A stretch of DNA of 64,000 nucleotides from JACQZU01 sp041908165. Lineage in GTDB: Bacteria > Acidobacteriota > Holophagae > Holophagales > Holophagaceae. The notes under the pieces were generated by a model, which was not told where the DNA came from, made no database searches, and was given only the letters and a program-made list of their open reading frames with translations. Below, piece after piece: positions 17,503-26,222 of this stretch (position 1 is the first letter of the stretch; each line of letters opens with the position of its first letter). The position numbers were made by a program, and so were the translations under genes. The stretch spans positions 1-64,000 of the forward strand of contig JAYRFV010000077.1 of NCBI GenBank assembly GCA_041908165.1. The letters run 5' to 3'.

Positions 17503-18338
17503 GGGTGCTGGTCACCGGGGGCCAGGGGCAGCTGGCCCGGGCCATCGCCCAGGCCTGGCCCTCGGCCGAGCTCAAGCGGGTGGACCTCGAGGATTTCGAC
17601 CTGGCCACCCCGGGCGCGGCGGCGGCGGCGGTGGCCGCCTTCCGGCCGGCGGTGGTGGTGAGTGCGGGCGCCTGGACGGCGGTGGATGCCTGCGAGGCCG
17701 ATCCGCGCCGCGCCGACCTGGTCAACGGCACCGCGGTGGGCTGGCTGGGCGAGGCCTGCGATGCCCAGGGGGCGCTGCTGGTGCACCTGAGCACCGACTA
17801 CGTGTTCGACGGCCGCGGCACCCGTCCCTACCGGGAGGAGGACCCGGCCGCCCCGGCCACGGTCTACGGCCGCAGCAAGCTGCTCGGCGAGGCTGAGGCC
17901 GGCCGCGCCCGGGAGCACCTGATCCTGCGCACGGCGTGGCTGTACGAGGCCTGGGGCCAGAACTTCCTGCGCACCATGCTGCGGATGGCCGCGGAGGGCC
18001 GGGCCCTGAAGGTGGTGGACGACCAGGTCGGCACCCCGACCAGCTGCCGGGCCCTGGCCCGCCAGCTCCGCCGCGCGGTCGAGGAAGGCTGGCGCGGCCT
18101 GTACCACGCCACCTGCGCCGGCCAGACCAGCTGGCACGGCTTCGCCGCCGAGATCTTCCGCCAGGCCGGTCTGGACCCGCGGCTGCAGCCCTGCACCAGC
18201 GCCGATTTCCAGCGCCCGGCGCCGCGCCCGGCCTACTCGGTGCTGGACAACGGCAAGCGTCGCCGCGCCGGCTCCGACCTCATGCCGGACTGGCGCGAGG
18301 CCCTGGCCGAGGTGCTCGCCCACGGCGTCGAACCCTAG
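17499..18338 (+). CDS. rmlD: dTDP-4-dehydrorhamnose reductase
   Basis: A 279-residue reductive SDR, the last step to dTDP-L-rhamnose. MRVLVTGGQGQLARAIA binds NADPH, VVSAGAWTAVDACEADP is the family hallmark (usually NAAAYTAVDxAE), and LVHLSTDYVFDG and TVYGRSKLLGE supply the catalytic Thr/Tyr/Lys. ILRTAWLYEAWGQNFLRTML and VVDDQVGTPTS are further RmlD signatures. It starts in an ATGA overlap with the RmlC-like gene, and its stop is nine bases before rmlB. Confidence 0.93.
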   Translation: MRVLVTGGQGQLARAIAQAWPSAELKRVDLEDFDLATPGAAAAAVAAFRPAVVVSAGAWTAVDACEADPRRADLVNGTAVGWLGEACDAQGALLVHLSTDYVFDGRGTRPYREEDPAAPATVYGRSKLLGEAEAGRAREHLILRTAWLYEAWGQNFLRTMLRMAAEGRALKVVDDQVGTPTSCRALARQLRRAVEEGWRGLYHATCAGQTSWHGFAAEIFRQAGLDPRLQPCTSADFQRPAPRPAYSVLDNGKRRRAGSDLMPDWREALAEVLAHGVEP

Positions 18339-18346
18339 GAGCGGAC

Positions 18347-19330
18347 ATGGCGGACACGATCCTGGTCACCGGCGGGGCCGGTTTCATCGGCTCCAACTTC
18401 GTCCATCGCTGGCGGCGCGAGCATCCTGCCGGGCAGGTGGTGGTGCTCGACAAGCTGACCTACGCGGCGGACCCGGCGCAGATCGCCGGCCTGGAGGGCG
18501 TGCAGCTCGTGCAGGGCGACATCGCCGATCCCGCCCTCGCGCGAAAGGTCATCGACGGCCACGGCATCCGGCAGGTGGTGCACTTCGCCGCCGAGAGCCA
18601 TGTCGACCGCAGCATCACCGGCCCGGCCGAGTTCATCCGGACCAACGTCGTCGGCACCTTCACCCTGCTCGAGGCGGTGCGCGACGCCTGGGCTGGCGAC
18701 CCGGGCTGCCGGTTCCTGCACGTCTCCACCGACGAGGTCTACGGCTCCCTCGGCGACCAGGGCAGGTTCCGGGAGGACACGCCCTACGCCCCCAACAGCC
18801 CGTACAGCGCCAGCAAGGCGGCCAGCGACCACCTGGTCCGGGCCTACGTCCACACCTACGGGCTGAATGCGGTCACCACCAACTGCTCCAACAACTACGG
18901 GCCGAGGCAGCATCCGGAGAAGCTGATCCCCCTGGCCATCACCCGGATGCTGCGGCAGGAGCCGATCCCGGTCTACGGCGATGGCCGCAACGTGCGCGAC
19001 TGGCTGTACGTGGAGGACCACTGCGCCGGCATCGAGGCGGTGCTGGCCCGGGGCCGCCGCGGCGAGACCTACAACATCGGCGGGGACAACGAGTGGGCCA
19101 ACCTGGACCTGCTGGACCTCCTGTGCGACACGGTCGACCGCGCCCTGGGCCGGTCCTTGGGATCCAGCCGGGCGCTGAAGACCTTCGTGCCCGACCGGGC
19201 CGGCCACGACCGCCGCTACGCCATCGATGCCACCAAGATCCAGACCGAGCTGGGCTGGCGTCCCGCAACTGCCTTCGCCGAAGGGCTCGAGCGCACCGTC
19301 GCCTGGTACCTCGCCAGGGTCCCCCGGTGA
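18347..19330 (+). CDS. rmlB: dTDP-glucose 4,6-dehydratase
   Basis: A 327-residue extended SDR converting dTDP-glucose to dTDP-4-keto-6-deoxyglucose. It has ILVTGGAGFIGSNFV, LDKLTYAA, HFAAESHVDRSI, HVSTDEVYGSL, PYSASKAASDHLVRA and TNCSNNYGPRQHPEKLIPL, all diagnostic. VYGDGRNVRDWLYVEDHC follows. The ATG is six bases after AGGAG. It is the fourth gene of the operon and shares GTGA with the next reductase. Confidence 0.95.
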   Translation: MADTILVTGGAGFIGSNFVHRWRREHPAGQVVVLDKLTYAADPAQIAGLEGVQLVQGDIADPALARKVIDGHGIRQVVHFAAESHVDRSITGPAEFIRTNVVGTFTLLEAVRDAWAGDPGCRFLHVSTDEVYGSLGDQGRFREDTPYAPNSPYSASKAASDHLVRAYVHTYGLNAVTTNCSNNYGPRQHPEKLIPLAITRMLRQEPIPVYGDGRNVRDWLYVEDHCAGIEAVLARGRRGETYNIGGDNEWANLDLLDLLCDTVDRALGRSLGSSRALKTFVPDRAGHDRRYAIDATKIQTELGWRPATAFAEGLERTVAWYLARVPR

Positions 19331-20232
19331 GCCGCTCGATCCTGCTGACCGGCGCCTCGGGCTTTGTCGGCCAGCACATGGCCCGACTGCTCCTGGCGCG
19401 GGGCTACGACGTTTCGGCCCTGCAGCGAGGCTCGCTGGGGGTGGACCTTCCGGCGGGCCTGAAGCCGGTCTACGCGGACCTGTCCGACGTGGCCTCACTG
19501 GCGGCGCTGCCCCGGCGCTGGCATGGCGTGATCCACCTTGCGGGCGCCTCGGTGCCGAGCCTGTTCAGCACCACCGCGCCGGTCCAGCAGAACCTGGCCA
19601 TGTCCATGAACCTGCTCGAGCACCTCGATTCTGCGCGGGTGCTGCTGGTCTCCAGCTGCCATGTCTACGCGCCGTCTTCGGAGCCCCATCGCGAGGATGG
19701 CGCGATCGTTCCACAGGGCCGCTACGGACTCAGCAAGCACCTGGTGGAACAGCTGGCACCCCATTACGCCAGCCGCCTCGACATCCGCATCGCCCGGCCC
19801 TTCAACCACATGGGCCCGCAGCAGCGGCCCGAACTGGTGATCCCGTCCCTGCTGCGCCGGCTCGCCGCCGGCCAGGGGGACGGGTCGCCGGTGCGGATGA
19901 TGGGCATGAACAGCGTCCGCGACTTCATCGATGTGCTGGACGTCGCGGAGGCCTACCTGGCCATCCTGGGCCTGGAGGCGCCCGTCCATCGAACCTTCAA
20001 TGTCTGCACCGGCCGCGCACGCAGCATCGGCGACGTGGTGGAGGCCGTGCTCAGGCTGCTGGGCTCCCGGCGGGAGGTCCACTTCGAGGGCACCCCCAAC
20101 TCCTCCGACGACATCCCGGTCCTGGTGGGCTGCCCGGACCGGCTGGTCGCCACCGGCTGGCAGCCCGCCCTCAGCCTGGAGCAGAGCCTCGAGGCCATGC
20201 TGAAGGCCCTGCGGGGGCCTGCCGCGCCCTGA
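19327..20232 (+). CDS. NAD-dependent epimerase/reductase (GDP-6-deoxy-4-keto-mannose reductase-like)
   Basis: A 301-residue extended SDR starting at GTG inside a GTGA overlap with rmlB. ILLTGASGFVGQHMARLLL binds cofactor; VSSCHVYAP and GRYGLSKHLVEQL give Ser and YxxxK; IARPFNHMGPQQRPELVIPSLLRR and NSVRDFIDVLDVAEAYLAIL resemble Rmd, which reduces GDP-4-keto-6-deoxymannose to GDP-D-rhamnose. Gmd, the source of that substrate, is encoded 3 kb away. Because the gene is coupled to rmlB it could instead reduce a dTDP-4-keto sugar. The family is firm; the substrate is open. Confidence 0.75.
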   Translation: MSRSILLTGASGFVGQHMARLLLARGYDVSALQRGSLGVDLPAGLKPVYADLSDVASLAALPRRWHGVIHLAGASVPSLFSTTAPVQQNLAMSMNLLEHLDSARVLLVSSCHVYAPSSEPHREDGAIVPQGRYGLSKHLVEQLAPHYASRLDIRIARPFNHMGPQQRPELVIPSLLRRLAAGQGDGSPVRMMGMNSVRDFIDVLDVAEAYLAILGLEAPVHRTFNVCTGRARSIGDVVEAVLRLLGSRREVHFEGTPNSSDDIPVLVGCPDRLVATGWQPALSLEQSLEAMLKALRGPAAP

Positions 20233-20323
20233 GCAAAGTGGTCCGGCCGGGGAGGGGTGGTACATTCCGCACTGGCACGGCCCGCGGGCCGGGCCGCACC
20301 GAAAGTTCCGAAGGAGGCCGCGC

Positions 20324-21511
20324 CTGGACGTCCGCGACAACCCCTCGTTCAAGTGGGCCCTGCGCAGCGCCCGGCTGCGGGCCCGGCGGATGCTCTCGGC
20401 CTGGACCGAGGGCGGAACCCCGCCTTCGCCCGGCATCAACCTGGCCGGCTATTTCCGCGGCTCGCTCGGGCTCGGCGAGAGCGCCCGCCTGCTCGCCCGG
20501 TCCCTGCAGGGCTCGGACCTGCCGCTGGCGTGCATCAGCATCCCCCTCGACCGCGACACCCAGGAGGCCGGGGTGCCGCTGGATGAGGCGTTCCGGCACT
20601 CGGTGACGGTGGTCCACGCCAATCCTCCGAACCTCCCCTCCTTCTTCAAGCGGTTCCGGAACCGGCCGCTGGGCCGCCGCCGGCTGGTCGGGCTCTGGTA
20701 CTGGGAGCTCGAGGAGCTGCCCGCCTTCTGGCGCAGCCTGTCGGCGCTGTTCGACGAAGTCTGGGTGGCCTCAGAGTGGAGCCGCGGGCACCTCGCAGCG
20801 CAACTGCGCTGCCCCATCCACGCCTTCCCCTTCCCGCTCGACGCGATGAACGTCGAAACCGGTCCGGTCGAGGCCCCGCTGCCGTTCGCCGTGCCGGAAG
20901 GGCGCGTGCTCTTCCTCAACGTCTTCGACTACCACAGCTCCTACGACCGCAAGAACCCGGAGGCCGCCCTCGCCGCCTACCTTCAGGCCTTCCCGCAGGA
21001 CTCCGGCCGATCCTTCCTGGCGCTGAAATCCTTGCACGCCGCCCACGCTCCGGAGAAGCACGCCCGGATGCTGCGCCTGGCCGCCGACCGTGCCGACATC
21101 ACGGTGCTGGATGCCGACCTGCCGAAGCCGGCCATGGACGCGCTCTACGCGCGGGCCGACTGCTTCCTGTCCCTGCACCGCAGCGAAGGGTTGGGGCTGG
21201 GCTTCCTGCAAGCCCTGCGCAACGGCAAGGCGGCGGTGCTGACGGACTATGCGGCGCCGGCGGAATTCCGGGGCCTGCCCGGGCTCCACCTGGTCCCCTT
21301 CCGGCTGGTCCCGATCGAGACGGATTTCGGCGCGTACCAGCGGCTGGGGATGTGGGCCGAGCCTGATGTGGCCGCCGCGGCGGCGATCCTCCGCAGCCTG
21401 GTCGAAGCACCGCCGGGCCGGTCCGGAGGGGGCCGTTCGGAGCGGTTTTCCTGTGCGTCCTTCAATGCATTCGTGGCAGGTCGGCTCGCGGCCCTGGACC
21501 CTCGGCGCTGA
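20324..21511 (+). CDS. Glycosyltransferase family 4-like protein, probable CTG start
   Basis: A GT4-type glycosyltransferase of about 395 residues. The C-terminal donor half has VLFLNVFDYHSSYDRKNPEAAL, LHRSEGLGLGFLQALRNGKAAVLTDYAAPAEF (the EGxGLxxxEAL-like nucleotide-sugar motif) and the hydrophobic strands of a GT-B fold. The first in-frame ATG (20390) has no ribosome site. A CTG at 20324 lies six bases after AAGGAGG and adds 22 residues (LDVRDNPSFKWALRSARLRA...) in frame, so I place the start there. It follows the rml operon by 91 bases and probably adds a deoxysugar or hexose to the surface glycan. Confidence 0.72.
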   Translation: MDVRDNPSFKWALRSARLRARRMLSAWTEGGTPPSPGINLAGYFRGSLGLGESARLLARSLQGSDLPLACISIPLDRDTQEAGVPLDEAFRHSVTVVHANPPNLPSFFKRFRNRPLGRRRLVGLWYWELEELPAFWRSLSALFDEVWVASEWSRGHLAAQLRCPIHAFPFPLDAMNVETGPVEAPLPFAVPEGRVLFLNVFDYHSSYDRKNPEAALAAYLQAFPQDSGRSFLALKSLHAAHAPEKHARMLRLAADRADITVLDADLPKPAMDALYARADCFLSLHRSEGLGLGFLQALRNGKAAVLTDYAAPAEFRGLPGLHLVPFRLVPIETDFGAYQRLGMWAEPDVAAAAAILRSLVEAPPGRSGGGRSERFSCASFNAFVAGRLAALDPRR

Positions 21512-21517
21512 GCTCCG

Positions 21518-22381
21518 TCAGTACCTGCCGTTGCGCCCGGTTTCGCCGCGCCAGGCCGCCCGGCACCCGTCGAGGACCGGGCGTAGGGCGCCGAACTGGC
21601 CGCGGAACAGCCGCCGCTGCAACAGGTACAGGGCGCCCAGCAGGAGTTCGGCGCGGGAGCCGCCGGGGCGCTCAGCGCGGAGACGAAGCTGGTTGCGGGT
21701 GCCGTAGAAAAGGGTGAGGGGGCTGCGGCGGCCGGTGGTGGTGCCCGGATCGTGCAGCACGGCCGCGTCCAGGAGCACCATGGGCAGGCCTTCCGCGTGC
21801 GCACGCTGGCACCACGCAGCATCCTCGTAGTACAGGAAGTACGACTCGGGCCAGGGGCCGAGCCGTTCCCAGGCCGCACGGGTGATGTAGACCGAGGCTC
21901 CGGAGAGGCTTTCCCGGGGGGCCAGGAGATGGCCGCCCTCCAGGCCGGCCAGCGCGGCCTGTCCGCCGCGGGCGAACCACTCCGGCTGGCGGTCGCAGCC
22001 GAGGCGCCGGGTGCCGTGCACCTGGTGGGTCCCCCAGAGGGCGACCTCCGGGTGGCGCTGGGCCTGGACCTGGAACAGGCCGAGCAGGGGTTCGGCGAGG
22101 CGCGCATCGTTGTTCAGGAACCAGACCGCCTCCGCGCCCTGGCTGAAGGCCTCGGCCGCGCCCCGGTTGCAGCCGGCGGCGAAGCCGGGATTGCGGTGGT
22201 CGGACAGCACCTGCAGGTCCGGGTGGCAGCCTTCGAGGGCCGCCGGCAGCCCCGGATCCGGTCCGTGGTCGACGACCACCGCGCGGTGCGGGGTGCTTTC
22301 GTACCGGGCGAGGCTGGCCAGGCAGGCCCGGGTCACCTCCGGACTTCCGTAGTGGACCAGCACCACGGCGGGCGGCGTCAT
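21518..22381 (-). CDS. Glycosyltransferase family 2 (rhamnosyltransferase-like)
   Basis: A 287-residue GT2 enzyme. VVLVHYGSPEVTRACLASL opens the GT-A fold, VVDHGPD and NPGFAAGCNRGA form the nucleotide site, WFLNNDARL is the DxD-like metal motif, and LSGASVYITRAAWERLGPWPESYFLYYEDAAWCQRA matches WbbL-type rhamnosyltransferases. The ATG overlaps the stop of the upstream GT2 gene (ATGA); a start 177 bases upstream would overlap that gene extensively and adds a non-GT2 tail, so it is rejected. It likely uses the dTDP-rhamnose made by the neighbouring rml operon. Confidence 0.85.
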   Translation of the reverse strand: MTPPAVVLVHYGSPEVTRACLASLARYESTPHRAVVVDHGPDPGLPAALEGCHPDLQVLSDHRNPGFAAGCNRGAAEAFSQGAEAVWFLNNDARLAEPLLGLFQVQAQRHPEVALWGTHQVHGTRRLGCDRQPEWFARGGQAALAGLEGGHLLAPRESLSGASVYITRAAWERLGPWPESYFLYYEDAAWCQRAHAEGLPMVLLDAAVLHDPGTTTGRRSPLTLFYGTRNQLRLRAERPGGSRAELLLGALYLLQRRLFRGQFGALRPVLDGCRAAWRGETGRNGRY

Positions 22382-23340
22382 GTGACCTGGAACCTTGAAT
22401 AGGGCCGGTCGGTGGCTCCGGTGACGCCGCGCCGGAAGTCCAGGTAGGCGATCCACTCCACCCAGGCGCGCCGGCCCCGCAGGCGGAACGCGTAGCCCTG
22501 CAGGTCGTAGAGCAGGCGCCAGCGGTTCGGCCCGAGCCGGTGCGGATAGTAGGCGCACATGAAGTGCCAGCGGTTGCGCTTGGAGTAGTACTCCATCAGC
22601 ATGCTGCGGCGCCCGGTGGACAGGGATTCGGCGTGCTGGACCACGACCGCGTCGGTGCCGGACAGCCCCAGGCCGCGCCGCTTCATCTCGAGGGAGAAGG
22701 CAGGGTCCTCGTAGTAGAGGAAGTAGTGTTCGGGCAGGAAGCCCAGCTCCGCCGCGACGCCGGTCCTGAAGAACAGCGAGCAGCCGCTGACGAACGCGTC
22801 AGGATCCCCTTCCAGCTGGTCGAGGTCCCGGCACAGGCCGATGCCCTGGGTGCGGGGATTCACCACGCCGCCGTAGTAGGTGCTGCGCTCGGTGGCGATG
22901 CGCGCCGCCCAGATGCCGATCTCCGGGCGGGCCTCCGCGGCGGCGCGCAGGTCGTCGGAGCTGCCCTGCACCAGCTGGGTGTCGTTGTTCAGCACCCAGG
23001 CGAAGGGCACGCCGTGGCGCTGCAGGAACCGCAGGCCGACATTGTTGCCACCGGCGTAGCCCAGGTTTTCACGGTTGGCGATGAATCCGATGACCCCAGG
23101 ACCCGGAAGCGGGTCCAGGCCCGGGTCGATCCGGGACCATTCGAGGCCGCTGGCGGCCAGGACGGCCTCCGCGGCGGCACCGGCCGCGTGGGCATCGTTC
23201 TCCAGCCAGAGCACGCGCGTGCCCGGCCCCTCCCGGGCCAACAGGCTGCGCACGCAGGCCAGGGTCTCCTCGGGGTGGTGGTAGTCGAGCACCAGGATCC
23301 CCACCTGGGGCGCGAAGGTCGGGGCGGCGGTCGGGTCCAT
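22378..23340 (-). CDS. Glycosyltransferase family 2
   Basis: A 320-residue GT2 enzyme. VGILVLDYHHPEETLACVRSL, FIANRENLGYAGGNNVGLRFL, WVLNNDTQL (DxD-type metal site), VSGCSLFFRTGVAAELGFLPEHYFLYYEDPAFS and the C-terminal Tyr/Arg-rich segment (YYSKRNRWHF) follow the rhamnosyltransferase-like GT2 pattern. ATG 23340 has GAGG five bases upstream. It is the first gene of a two-gene minus-strand operon and divergent from aroC with 53 bases between starts. It is probably the partner transferase of the next gene in assembling one glycan. Confidence 0.85.
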   Translation of the reverse strand: MDPTAAPTFAPQVGILVLDYHHPEETLACVRSLLAREGPGTRVLWLENDAHAAGAAAEAVLAASGLEWSRIDPGLDPLPGPGVIGFIANRENLGYAGGNNVGLRFLQRHGVPFAWVLNNDTQLVQGSSDDLRAAAEARPEIGIWAARIATERSTYYGGVVNPRTQGIGLCRDLDQLEGDPDAFVSGCSLFFRTGVAAELGFLPEHYFLYYEDPAFSLEMKRRGLGLSGTDAVVVQHAESLSTGRRSMLMEYYSKRNRWHFMCAYYPHRLGPNRWRLLYDLQGYAFRLRGRRAWVEWIAYLDFRRGVTGATDRPYSRFQVT

Positions 23341-23381
23341 GGTCCTCGAGGCGATCCCCCAGCTTGCCACAGGCCCCGCGG

Positions 23382-23387
23382 TAGACT
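23382..23387 (+). promoter_or_regulatory. -10 box TAGACT, near-leaderless start of aroC
   Basis: TAGACT is followed by six bases and ATG 23394, with no ribosome site between. The same GTAGACT-N6/7-ATG layout precedes ftsW and hemY, which suggests leaderless transcripts. Confidence 0.45.
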
Positions 23388-23393
23388 GCCTTG

Positions 23394-24536
23394 ATGCTGT
23401 TCGACTCTCCGTCCTCCTTCGGCCGTGCCTTCCGCATCCTCAGCTTCGGGGAGAGCCACGGGCCGGCGGTGGGCGTCGTCCTGGACGGGGTCAGGCCGGG
23501 CCTGCCCTTCGACCTGGAGGCGATCCAGCGGGACCTGGACCGGCGCCGGCCGGGGCAGTCCGACCTGGTGACCCCGCGCCAGGAGGCCGACCGCGTCCAG
23601 GTGCTGTCCGGAGTCTTCGAGGGCCGCACAACCGGCCACCCCATCGCCCTGGTGGTGTTCAACGAGAACCAGCGCAGCGGCGACTACCGCGCCATCCAGG
23701 ACCTGTTCCGGCCCGGCCACGCGGACCTGACCTACGACCGCAAGTACGGGCTGCGCGACCCGCGCGGCGGGGGCCGCTCCAGCGGGCGCGAGACCCTGGC
23801 GCGGGTGGCCGCCGGTGCCTGGGCCAAGCAGCAGCTGGCGGCTCTCGGCGTCCGCATTCGCGGCTTCAATCGGGAGATCGCCGGCATCGCCGGCGAACGG
23901 ATCGACTGGGCCTTCGTGGAGCGCAATCCCCTTCGCGCGGCCGACCCGGACCGCTTCCCGGCCCAGCGGGAGGCGGTGGAGGCAGCCCGGGCCGAGGGCG
24001 ACAGCGTCGGCGGCGTGTGCGAAGTGTGGATCGAGGGCTTGCCGGCGGGACTCGGCGACCCGGCCTTCGCCAAGCTCGACGCGCTGCTGGCCTTCGCCCT
24101 CATGGGCATCGGCGCGGTCAAGGGGGTCGAACTCGGCTCAGGATTCGCCGGATCGCGGCTCCGCGGCAGCGCCAACAACGATCCCCTGACCCCCGAGGGG
24201 CCGGACAAGAACGACGCCGGCGGGACCCTGGGCGGCATCAGCACCGGCGCTCCGGTGGTCGTCCGCGCCGCGGTCAAGCCCACCAGCTCCATCTCCAAGG
24301 TCCAGCGGACCATCACCCGCGAGGGCACCGCCGCTGAGATCTCGACCAAGGGCCGCCACGATCCCTGCATCGCGCCGCGCATCGTGCCGGTGGCGGAAGC
24401 GATGTGCGCCCTGGTGGTCTACGATGCCTGGCTGACCCAGCAGGACCTTCGCGAAGGCTCGGTGCAGAGGACCCCGGAGTGGGATTTCGACACCCTGGAG
24501 CGGCTGGCCGGCGGCCAGGCCGGGACCCTGTTGTGA
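23394..24536 (+). CDS. aroC: Chorismate synthase
   Basis: A 380-residue chorismate synthase, the last step of the shikimate pathway, eliminating phosphate from EPSP with reduced FMN. ILSFGESHGPAVGVVLDGV is signature 1, and DPRGGGRSSGRETLARVAAGA matches signature 2. RGSANNDPL, GGISTGAPVVVRAAVKPTSSI and GRHDPCIAPRIVPVAEAM are also diagnostic. Length is typical. A TTG at 23391 is an alternative start one codon upstream. It stands 121 bases ahead of the heme operon on the same strand. Confidence 0.96.
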   Translation: MLFDSPSSFGRAFRILSFGESHGPAVGVVLDGVRPGLPFDLEAIQRDLDRRRPGQSDLVTPRQEADRVQVLSGVFEGRTTGHPIALVVFNENQRSGDYRAIQDLFRPGHADLTYDRKYGLRDPRGGGRSSGRETLARVAAGAWAKQQLAALGVRIRGFNREIAGIAGERIDWAFVERNPLRAADPDRFPAQREAVEAARAEGDSVGGVCEVWIEGLPAGLGDPAFAKLDALLAFALMGIGAVKGVELGSGFAGSRLRGSANNDPLTPEGPDKNDAGGTLGGISTGAPVVVRAAVKPTSSISKVQRTITREGTAAEISTKGRHDPCIAPRIVPVAEAMCALVVYDAWLTQQDLREGSVQRTPEWDFDTLERLAGGQAGTLL

Positions 24537-24657
24537 CGCAGGTTCATTCCTGGGCGGCAGCAGAACAGCTCAGGATCCGGCACAATGGGAGGCCCTGCTG
24601 TCGGCGCGGGGCTTCGGCGACGGTGGCACAGGTGTTTGCAGGTTCGGGAGGAGCACG

Positions 24658-25557
24658 ATGAGCGTGGGCAGGATCCGGGTCGGCACCCGAGCCTCGAAGC
24701 TTGCCCTGGGCCAGGCGCGCCCGATGGTGGACTTCCTCCGCAGCCAGGGCTTCGAGATCGAGTGGCGCGAGTTCACCACCAGTGGCGACAAATGGCTGGC
24801 CGGGCCGTTGGACGAGCGTGGCGGCAGCGGGTTCTTCACCCGGGAACTGGAGGCCTCGCTGCTCAGCGACGAGGTTGATCTGCTGATCCACAGCCTCAAG
24901 GACGTCGCCCTCGACCGCCCCGCCGGGATCGTTCCGGCCTGCATCCCGACCCGCGAGGATCCGCGCGACCTGCTGGTGATGCGGCAGGATGCCCCGGCCT
25001 TCGCCGACGGGCCGATGATCGGCACCAGCAGCGTCCGCCGCGAGCGCATGCTGGCCGCCCTGTGGCCGGCGGCCCGGTTCACCTGGATCCGGGGCAACGT
25101 CCCCACCCGCGTGCACCGCGTCCGCGAAGGCGTGCTCCGCGAGGAGCCCCTGCACGGGACGGTGCTGGCCGCCGCCGGGGTGCGCCGGCTGGACCTGGAC
25201 CTCGAGGGCCTGACCGCCCGGGTGCTGGAGCCCCACGAACTGCTGCCGGCGCCGGGGCAGGGGGCGCTGCTGGCGGAGACCCGGGCCGATGCCCACTTCG
25301 TCCTGGAGGCCCTGAAGGGCTACCACGATCCGGTCACCGCCCGCTGCGTGCTGCTGGAGCGGTCGGTGCTGCGCGGCATCGGCGGCGGCTGCCAGCAGCC
25401 TCTGGGCGCCCTGGCCCTCCCCCTGGGCCGCGGGATGTTCCACCTGGAGGCGGCCTTCGCCGACGGCAGCGGCATCCGCCGGGGCAGCGCCGAAGGCCAC
25501 CAGGATGAGGACCTGGCGGGGCTGGTGCTGCAGCAGCTGGGTTTCCCGTGCGCCTAG
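24658..25557 (+). CDS. hemC: Hydroxymethylbilane synthase (porphobilinogen deaminase)
   Basis: A 299-residue HemC that joins four porphobilinogens into hydroxymethylbilane. RIRVGTRASKLALGQ, GGSGFFTRELEASLL, DLLIHSLKDV, GTSSVRRERML and PAPGQGALL are family blocks. Cys245 in GIGGGCQQPLGA is the residue that carries the dipyrromethane cofactor. GGAGG precedes the ATG. It starts the operon hemC-D-L-E-N-DUF486-hemH. The 121 bases before it contain a CACAAT box near 24580 but no convincing -35. Confidence 0.96.
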   Translation: MSVGRIRVGTRASKLALGQARPMVDFLRSQGFEIEWREFTTSGDKWLAGPLDERGGSGFFTRELEASLLSDEVDLLIHSLKDVALDRPAGIVPACIPTREDPRDLLVMRQDAPAFADGPMIGTSSVRRERMLAALWPAARFTWIRGNVPTRVHRVREGVLREEPLHGTVLAAAGVRRLDLDLEGLTARVLEPHELLPAPGQGALLAETRADAHFVLEALKGYHDPVTARCVLLERSVLRGIGGGCQQPLGALALPLGRGMFHLEAAFADGSGIRRGSAEGHQDEDLAGLVLQQLGFPCA

Positions 25558-26222
25558 CCCTGGCCCGGCCGGCAACCCACCCGGTCAGCGCGGCCGTCGC
25601 TGCGGCCGGCTGGACGCCGGTGGACTACCCGCTCACCCGGATCGTGTCCAACGGGGCGCCTCCCCCTGAACCGCTGCATGCCTTCCGGGCCGTGCTGCTG
25701 CTCAGTCCAGGCTCGGCCTGGGCCGCTCGTCCCTGGCTGGAGCCCGGCGCCGCGGCGCTGTTCCTGGTCCAGGGCCAGGGCACCCTCGACGCCCTTGGCG
25801 ACACGGCCGTCGCCCCGAGGCTCGCGCCCGTCCCGACCGCCGAGGGGATCTGGGACCTGCTGCGCCGCGATTTCCCCGAGGGCGGCAGCTTCCTGCTGGC
25901 CCGAGCGGAGCGCTCTCGCGGCTACCTGGAAGAGGTGGCGGCCGGGACACCCTGGAAACTGCGCCCCTGGATCACCCACCACGAGGAGCCCGCCCAGCCG
26001 CTGCCACCCCTGCCGCCGGTGGAGGCGGTGCTGGCGCTGAGTCCCATGCAGGCGGAACTGCTCGGGCCCATGAGCCGGGACCTGCTGCGCTTCGGCTGGG
26101 GCGAGCGCACCGTCTTCGGGTTCCGCAAGGCGGGCGTCGAGCCCACGGCCACCTGTGTGCCGCGCCTCGAGGCGCTGACCGCGATGCTCCAGGACCACCT
26201 CCACGCAAAGGCAGAACGATGA
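25548..26222 (+). CDS. hemD: Uroporphyrinogen-III synthase (divergent)
   Basis: A 224-residue protein starting at GTG, overlapping hemC by 10 bases and hemL by ATGA. HemD proteins are poorly conserved. This one keeps the start LALARPATHPVSAAVAAAGW (usual pattern TRPxxQxxxLxxxLxxxG), a central LLLSPGSAWAARPWL strand-helix matching FTSxNAV..., and a late ALSPMQAELLGPM segment. Position between hemC and hemL is the strongest evidence. It would close and invert ring D to give uroporphyrinogen III. Confidence 0.78.
   Translation: MRLALARPATHPVSAAVAAAGWTPVDYPLTRIVSNGAPPPEPLHAFRAVLLLSPGSAWAARPWLEPGAAALFLVQGQGTLDALGDTAVAPRLAPVPTAEGIWDLLRRDFPEGGSFLLARAERSRGYLEEVAAGTPWKLRPWITHHEEPAQPLPPLPPVEAVLALSPMQAELLGPMSRDLLRFGWGERTVFGFRKAGVEPTATCVPRLEALTAMLQDHLHAKAER

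Noticed and set aside
21518..22558. Long form of the GT2 gene starting at 22558
   Set aside because: It would overlap the upstream GT2 gene by 180 bases and adds a basic Pro-rich tail; the ATGA start at 22381 fits the family.
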